A DNA stretch of 9,429 bases from contig DCJA01000005.1 in NCBI GenBank assembly GCA_002317175.1, forward strand, positions 21,123 through 30,551, in the 5' to 3' direction. Numbering within the stretch: position 1 is the stretch's first letter; every line of letters starts with the position of its first letter. The notes beneath the pieces are model-generated. The model did not search any database, was not told the DNA's origin, and saw nothing but the letters and a program-made list of their open reading frames with translations. This stretch comes from Lachnospiraceae bacterium UBA1712 (lineage in GTDB: Bacteria; Bacillota; Clostridia; Lachnospirales; Lachnospiraceae). The translations under genes were made by a program, and so were the position numbers. Positions 6,639-9,429 of this stretch are shown in pieces.

Positions 6639-6989
6639 ATGATTGAAATAGAATTTTACGACACAGAAGATGGGAAATGTCCATTACAAGAATATTTGGA
6701 TTCGCTTGATTCTAAACTATTAGCGAAGACACTTAGAACAATTGATTTGCTTGAAAATAATGGTACAGCACTTCGAAAACCATATTCCGGTCCTTTAGGT
6801 AACGGCATTTTTGAACTTCGAACCAAGCAAGGGTCGGATATTACAAGAGTGCTTTATTTTTTCTTTGTTGGTAATAAAGCTATTCTTACTAATGGATTTA
6901 CCAAAAAGACACAGAAGACGCCAGTATCAGAGTTGGATACAGCTAAGAAGTATAAAGCTGATTATGAAAGGAGACATCAGAATGAGTAG
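6639..6989 (+). CDS. RelE/ParE-superfamily toxin, HigB / phage Gp49-like
   Basis: A 116-residue toxin of the Gp49/HigB type (PF05973), expected to be a ribosome-dependent mRNA endoribonuclease. Family features: IEIEFYDTEDGKCPLQEYLDS at the N-terminus (start of the RelE fold), a helix near 25-40 followed by KPYSGPLGNGIFELR (47-61), the core strand region SDITRVLYFFFVGNKAILTNGFTKK (66-90), and a C-terminal helix after TPVSEL ending in basic residues. The conserved R61 and R70 and the K-rich loop 89-93 are the likely RNA-contact residues. AGAGG (6629-6633) lies 5 bp before the ATG. The toxin precedes the antitoxin, as in hig operons, and overlaps it by 8 bp. The length is normal and the gene appears intact. 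Confidence 0.9.
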   Translation: MIEIEFYDTEDGKCPLQEYLDSLDSKLLAKTLRTIDLLENNGTALRKPYSGPLGNGIFELRTKQGSDITRVLYFFFVGNKAILTNGFTKKTQKTPVSELDTAKKYKADYERRHQNE

Positions 6990-7272
6990 TTACAAAGATT
7001 ATAAAGAAAAAGCATTAAGCAATCCTGAAGTAAAAGCTGAATACGATGCTCTTCAGCCAGAATATGATTTAATACAGGCGATGATCGATGCAAGAAATAG
7101 TCAGAATATAACACAAAAGGAGTTGGCAGAGAGAACTGGAATCACACAGGCAGATATTAGTAGAATCGAAAATGGTACAAGAAATCCAAGTCTTGCTATG
7201 GTTAAAAGAATTGCAGCTGGATTAGGCATGCAATTGAGATTAGAATTTGTTCCTACACCAGCAAAGCACTAA
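6982..7272 (+). CDS. HigA-type antitoxin with XRE helix-turn-helix
   Basis: A 96-residue partner of the preceding toxin. An N-terminal helical stretch (1-28) is followed by a Cro/C1-type helix-turn-helix at about 28-88: ITQKELAERTGI is the positioning helix, TQADISRIENGTRNPS (55-70) holds the recognition helix, and LAMVKRIAAGLG closes the domain. Expected roles are neutralising the toxin by direct binding and repressing the operon promoter. The start is ATG 6982, overlapping the toxin stop, with AAAGGAG (6967-6973) at the right distance; the frame is open further upstream within the toxin gene, but that extension lacks a ribosome site and family similarity. Both genes look functional, which makes this the only evidently intact known module in the island. 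Confidence 0.91.
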   Translation: MSSYKDYKEKALSNPEVKAEYDALQPEYDLIQAMIDARNSQNITQKELAERTGITQADISRIENGTRNPSLAMVKRIAAGLGMQLRLEFVPTPAKH

Positions 7273-7295
7273 TGAAGAGCATATATGAATGGCCA

Positions 7296-7316
7296 TGGTC
7301 ACCAGCGTGGTCACTA
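7296..7316 (+). repeat. Paired GGTCAC repeats, candidate right arm sites
   Basis: TGGTCACCA (7296-7304) and TGGTCACTA (7308-7316) differ at one base and are 12 bp apart. They repeat the GGTCACC core seen twice at 5530-5551. The pair lies 57 bp inside the right tRNA-end repeat, mirroring the left pair, which lies 69 bp inside the left one. Confidence 0.55.
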
Positions 7317-7373
7317 ACATGAGGTAGATGTGTCGGAACTTGTTTTTATAGGTATTAGGGATACTTGAAAATA

Positions 7374-7395
7374 TTCGAATCCCCGATGTCTCATT
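7374..7395 (+). repeat. Right attachment-site repeat (attR)
   Basis: This is an exact 22-bp copy of 5439-5460. There is no tRNA 5' half here, so it is a bare 3' fragment of tRNA-Lys. It is followed by GTTTGAAGCTTTTTTGTTT (7396-7414), an 18/19 match to 5493-5511, the descending arm and T-tract of the tRNA terminator. The 32 bp that separate the two blocks on the left (5461-5492) are missing. Confidence 0.8.
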
Positions 7396-7428
7396 GTTTG
7401 AAGCTTTTTTGTTTTACATCAGAAAAGA

Positions 7429-7479
7429 GGGACGACACTCGCGCCAAAGTACACATGACCGTGGCATTAGGACCGTCCC
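7429..7479. repeat. 51-bp inverted-repeat element, possibly REP/MITE-like
   Basis: GGGACG (7429-7434) and CGTCCC (7474-7479) form the outer arms; GCCA (7443-7446) and TGGC (7462-7465) can pair inside. GACCGT also occurs twice (7457-7462, 7471-7476). The segment is clearly more GC-rich than its surroundings and is noncoding. This composition and structure suggest a dispersed extragenic repeat; that would need other copies in the genome to be confirmed. Confidence 0.4.
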
Positions 7480-7488
7480 CACTGATAA

Positions 7489-7785
7489 CAGGTTTCAGAA
7501 ATAAAAGATATCAGCGAAGGAGCAAGATGGCATCATGAACGATATGATGGACACGGTTATCCTGACGGACTCTCTGGCGAGGATATTCCTGAAATTGCCC
7601 GTATTATTGCTGTGTCAGATGCCTACGATGCCATGACCTCTAATCGTAGTTACAGAGAGGTTATGGAACAGAAGGTTGTATATGAGCAGATAGAGACCAA
7701 CGCCGGAAAGCAGTTTGATCCTAAGATAGCAGCGATTATGCTTGAAATGATTAAAAATGATGTGGATTACACAATGAGAGAATGA
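7489..7785 (+). pseudogene. 3' fragment of an HD-GYP domain phosphodiesterase gene
   Basis: Starting just after a TAA at 7486-7488, the frame reads without interruption to TGA 7783-7785, 98 codons. It carries the second half of an HD-GYP domain, the cyclic-di-GMP phosphodiesterase fold: GARWHHERYDGHGYPDGL (HHExxDGxGYP motif), then IPEIARIIAVSDAYDAMTSNRSYR (the DxxDAMTS-R-YR motif) and QFDPKI near the end. The N-terminal half, including the HD metal-ligand dyad and any sensor domain, is absent, and no start codon with a ribosome site opens the fragment. It must be a truncated, non-functional remnant. The break falls between the 51-bp inverted repeat and the HHE motif, so that repeat or the adjacent island end may mark the deletion point. 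Confidence 0.85.
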
Positions 7786-7822
7786 TGCATAAAAATGCAA
7801 GGGGAAATAAGAGAGTGAATTA

Positions 7823-7849
7823 ATGATGAATAAAAGAAAAAGAGCATAG
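7823..7849 (+). other. Original lipoprotein start, cut by an in-frame TAG
   Basis: ATG 7823 (or 7826), behind GAGAG (7811-7815), reads MMNKRKRA and then TAG at 7847-7849. It is in the same frame as the lipoprotein. The lysine/arginine-rich peptide is exactly the positively charged n-region a signal peptide needs, and the hydrophobic stretch follows the stop. A single substitution (for example CAG to TAG) would explain it. Confidence 0.65.
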
Positions 7850-7858
7850 GGGAGAATT

Positions 7859-9073
7859 GTGGTATCCACAGGTATTGTGCTGTTATCAGCTGTAACATTT
7901 TCAGGATGCAGCAGATCTACCAGTAAGAATAAAGTGCCTGGCAAGTCTGAAGTAATGAAATATGTTGAAGAATTATGCCCAAGTGAAGATGTTGATTATG
8001 ACGTTAGCAATGGTAAGGGACAATATTATGGGGAAAAGCAGGTTATATATAATTACAGTTCACATGAACGAGACCTGGATTTTGAAGTGATTGCAACTAC
8101 TAGTAGGGATGGATATATAACATTTCTCTGGAGCCCAGTAATTAAAGAGAATTATCATGCTGCAATTAGGGTTTTTTATCAGGATGAAATAGAGTCAGTA
8201 TTGGATAAGCATGATGCCACATTTGACATCAAGAAATACACGACATCGTTCTTTGAGAAAAATGCTACAAATGGATTACATGAGAACATAAAACTATATA
8301 TTGATTCTTATCAGAAATTACTTGAAGCCGTGGATTTTTGTTACGAATTGAATAGTATATACAGCGCAGAAGAAACATACAATACTAAAACCTGGATGGA
8401 GGATAATCCACTGGCATTGGTTTATGTAACACTGACTAATATAACGGGTAATTATAATCAGATTAACACAGTAAAAATCAATGGTAATGATGATTATGAT
8501 GTAATTTATAACGAGCTGACACATTTCTATAAACAGGCTTTGTATGACGGCCTTATTTACGATGATATGGTATTGGATGACACTGATATGCACAAATCCA
8601 AACTGTCAATAACATTAGATGGCAGGGCAGTTGAACGTAATGACATCAATGGTAACACATCTGTGGATGCATGGAAGCCAGAGGATTTTGTGGCCAAGTA
8701 CGATTATGAAGCAGGAACATATTACCTGCCACTAAACCCTTATATAGACAGTAACCGTAACCCGCTATTATTACAGTTGTATATTGAATGTGCAGGAGGG
8801 GATTTGAAGGATTACAGCAAATCAGCTACAAAATTTACTATTGGGTCAGAAAAATATGTTATTGATATGGATTACGGTAATGTGGATTCGAGATCTTACA
8901 TAAATGGCTTTACTCTTAAGAAAGATGGTAATGAGATTGATTTGTCTGTTCTGGAAAAGAAATATGAGGAGCAGTATATATACTGGATAAGTATTGATGA
9001 TATGGCTGGTATTTTTGACTTCGATTATAGTATTGATGAAGAAAATGAAACAGTAGACTTACAATTTAAGTAA
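7859..9073 (+). CDS. Predicted lipoprotein of unknown function (signal peptide damaged)
   Basis: From GTG 7859 the product is 404 residues. A hydrophobic stretch (VSTGIVLLSAVTF) leads to the lipobox-like FSGC, so Cys17 would be the lipidated residue and the protein would face outward from the membrane. The mature region is acidic, rich in D, Y and N, with no catalytic motif I recognise. The last 40 residues (ISIDDMAGIFDFDYSIDEENETVDLQF) faintly resemble the repeat unit of copper amine oxidase N-terminal-like domains, too weakly for a name. The start is problematic: the natural one appears to be ATG 7823, blocked by TAG at 7847. GGGGAG (7849-7854) just before GTG 7859 could allow a restart, but this version lacks the charged n-region, so export may be poor. 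The remaining 1.2 kb is open, so the lesion is recent or tolerated. Confidence 0.72.
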   Translation: MVSTGIVLLSAVTFSGCSRSTSKNKVPGKSEVMKYVEELCPSEDVDYDVSNGKGQYYGEKQVIYNYSSHERDLDFEVIATTSRDGYITFLWSPVIKENYHAAIRVFYQDEIESVLDKHDATFDIKKYTTSFFEKNATNGLHENIKLYIDSYQKLLEAVDFCYELNSIYSAEETYNTKTWMEDNPLALVYVTLTNITGNYNQINTVKINGNDDYDVIYNELTHFYKQALYDGLIYDDMVLDDTDMHKSKLSITLDGRAVERNDINGNTSVDAWKPEDFVAKYDYEAGTYYLPLNPYIDSNRNPLLLQLYIECAGGDLKDYSKSATKFTIGSEKYVIDMDYGNVDSRSYINGFTLKKDGNEIDLSVLEKKYEEQYIYWISIDDMAGIFDFDYSIDEENETVDLQFK

Positions 9074-9082
9074 TAATTAGAC

Positions 9083-9088
9083 TATAAA
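9083..9088 (+). promoter_or_regulatory. Possible -10 box before the glycosyltransferase gene
   Basis: TATAAA at 9083-9088 lies in the 46-bp gap after the lipoprotein stop and about 30 bp before the next start. The only -35 candidate (TTACAA at 9059-9064, 18 bp upstream) is poor, so the call is tentative. Confidence 0.25.
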
Positions 9089-9119
9089 TATTAGTAGATT
9101 TGTGAGAAAAGGATGAAAT

Positions 9120-9429
9120 ATGAAAGTATGTTTATTGAATGACTCATTTCCACCAGTAATAGACGGGGTGGCAAATGTTGTACTTAATTATGCGGATGTA
9201 ATGGTAAAGAATAATCTTGCAGAAATAATGGTTTGTACACCAGAGTATCCAAAGACGGACTATTCTGTGTATCCATACAGAGTAATTCCATATAGTAGTT
9301 TTGATACAACCAAAATAGTAAAAGGGTACAGGGCAGGAAATCCTTTAGATCTTAAGGATCTTAAGGATATGACAGAGTTTAAGCCTGATATAATCCATAC
9401 GCACTGTCCAGTGGCTTCAACATATGTTG
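9120..9429 (+). CDS. Glycosyltransferase family 4, N-terminal part (runs off the window)
   Basis: The first 103 codons of a GT-B fold glycosyltransferase. The opening MKVCLLNDSFPPVIDGVANVV is the characteristic N-terminal strand and glycine-containing loop of GT4 enzymes (FPPxxGGv pattern), and FKPDIIHTHCPVAS near residue 90-103 is the family's HxHxP region. Members transfer sugars from nucleotide donors to lipids or polysaccharides, for example in glycolipid or capsule synthesis; donor and acceptor cannot be told from this part. AAAAGGA (9107-9113) lies 6 bp before ATG 9120; an ATG at 9113 is in another frame and closes quickly. A 9-bp tandem repeat (GATCTTAAG at 9348-9356 and 9357-9365) encodes DLKDLK without breaking the frame. 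Confidence 0.9.
   Translation, partial: MKVCLLNDSFPPVIDGVANVVLNYADVMVKNNLAEIMVCTPEYPKTDYSVYPYRVIPYSSFDTTKIVKGYRAGNPLDLKDLKDMTEFKPDIIHTHCPVASTYV

Larger units (their letters stand above)
5439..7395 (+). mobile_element. Integrase-less tRNA-Lys genomic island remnant
   Basis: The segment is bounded by the two 22-bp tRNA-Lys end repeats and contains paired arm-like repeats near both ends. Its cargo is a membrane protein, a frameshifted small gene, a gene stub and a toxin-antitoxin pair. No integrase, excisionase, relaxase or replication gene is seen. It could be the deleted remains of a larger integrative element, or a minimal element moved in trans by another element's integrase. Repeats and cargo are seen directly; the element call is inference. 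Confidence 0.72.

Noticed and set aside
6811..6981. N-terminal extension of the antitoxin frame inside the toxin gene
   Set aside because: No ribosome site, no antitoxin similarity, and a properly spaced AAAGGAG supports the ATG at 6982.
7615..7944. Minus-strand open frame opposite the HD-GYP fragment and the lipoprotein start
   Set aside because: The plus strand encodes unmistakable HD-GYP motifs and a signal peptide over the same bases; the minus frame has no support.
8750..9073. Copper amine oxidase N-terminal-like domain at the lipoprotein C-terminus
   Set aside because: Only a faint pattern resemblance in the last 40 residues; not enough to name the domain.

Overview
The window looks like a low-GC Firmicutes chromosome, most likely Lachnospiraceae (Butyrivibrio/Roseburia-like). 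This is inferred from AT-rich DNA with heavy AGA and A/T-ending codon use, a cytoplasmic GH3 glycosidase, a TSCPD-domain protein, an rdgB-phosphoesterase pair like ysnA-ysnB of Bacillus, and tRNA genes without encoded CCA. The species cannot be fixed from the sequence alone.

Layout. (1) 45-4750: five tightly packed plus-strand genes, namely a GH3 beta-glycosidase, a small TSCPD-domain protein, a THUMP/RlmL-type RNA methyltransferase, RdgB (XTP/dITP pyrophosphatase) and a YfcE/YsnB-type metallophosphoesterase. Gaps run from 20 bp down to a 1-base stop/start overlap, so they are probably largely co-transcribed. (2) 4774-5507: a tRNA operon with a perfect consensus promoter (TTGACA-17-TATAAT), six tRNAs (Pro-TGG, Gly-TCC, Arg-TCT, His-GTG, Gln-TTG, Lys-TTT), hairpins in the spacers and a terminator. 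(3) 5439-7395: a small accessory insertion beginning in the 3' end of tRNA-Lys. A perfect 22-bp piece of that tRNA end is repeated at 7374-7395, and paired GGTCACC motifs lie 58-69 bp inside each end, as expected of attL/attR with integrase arm sites. No integrase is present. Cargo: a three-helix membrane protein, a frameshifted small gene, the remnant of another small gene, and an intact HigB/HigA-type toxin-antitoxin pair. (4) 7396-7822: an unusual 51-bp inverted-repeat sequence and the 3' third of an HD-GYP phosphodiesterase gene. (5) 7823-9073: a lipoprotein gene whose signal peptide is interrupted by an in-frame TAG. (6) 9120-end: the start of a GT4 glycosyltransferase.

Reading as a whole: housekeeping genes and a tRNA array flank a decaying, integrase-less tRNA-Lys island of about 1.9 kb. 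The one clearly intact module in it is the addiction-type toxin-antitoxin pair, which may explain why the island persists. At least three genes in or beside the island carry disabling lesions (one frameshift, one nonsense codon, one 5' truncation), and a further short reading frame ends early.
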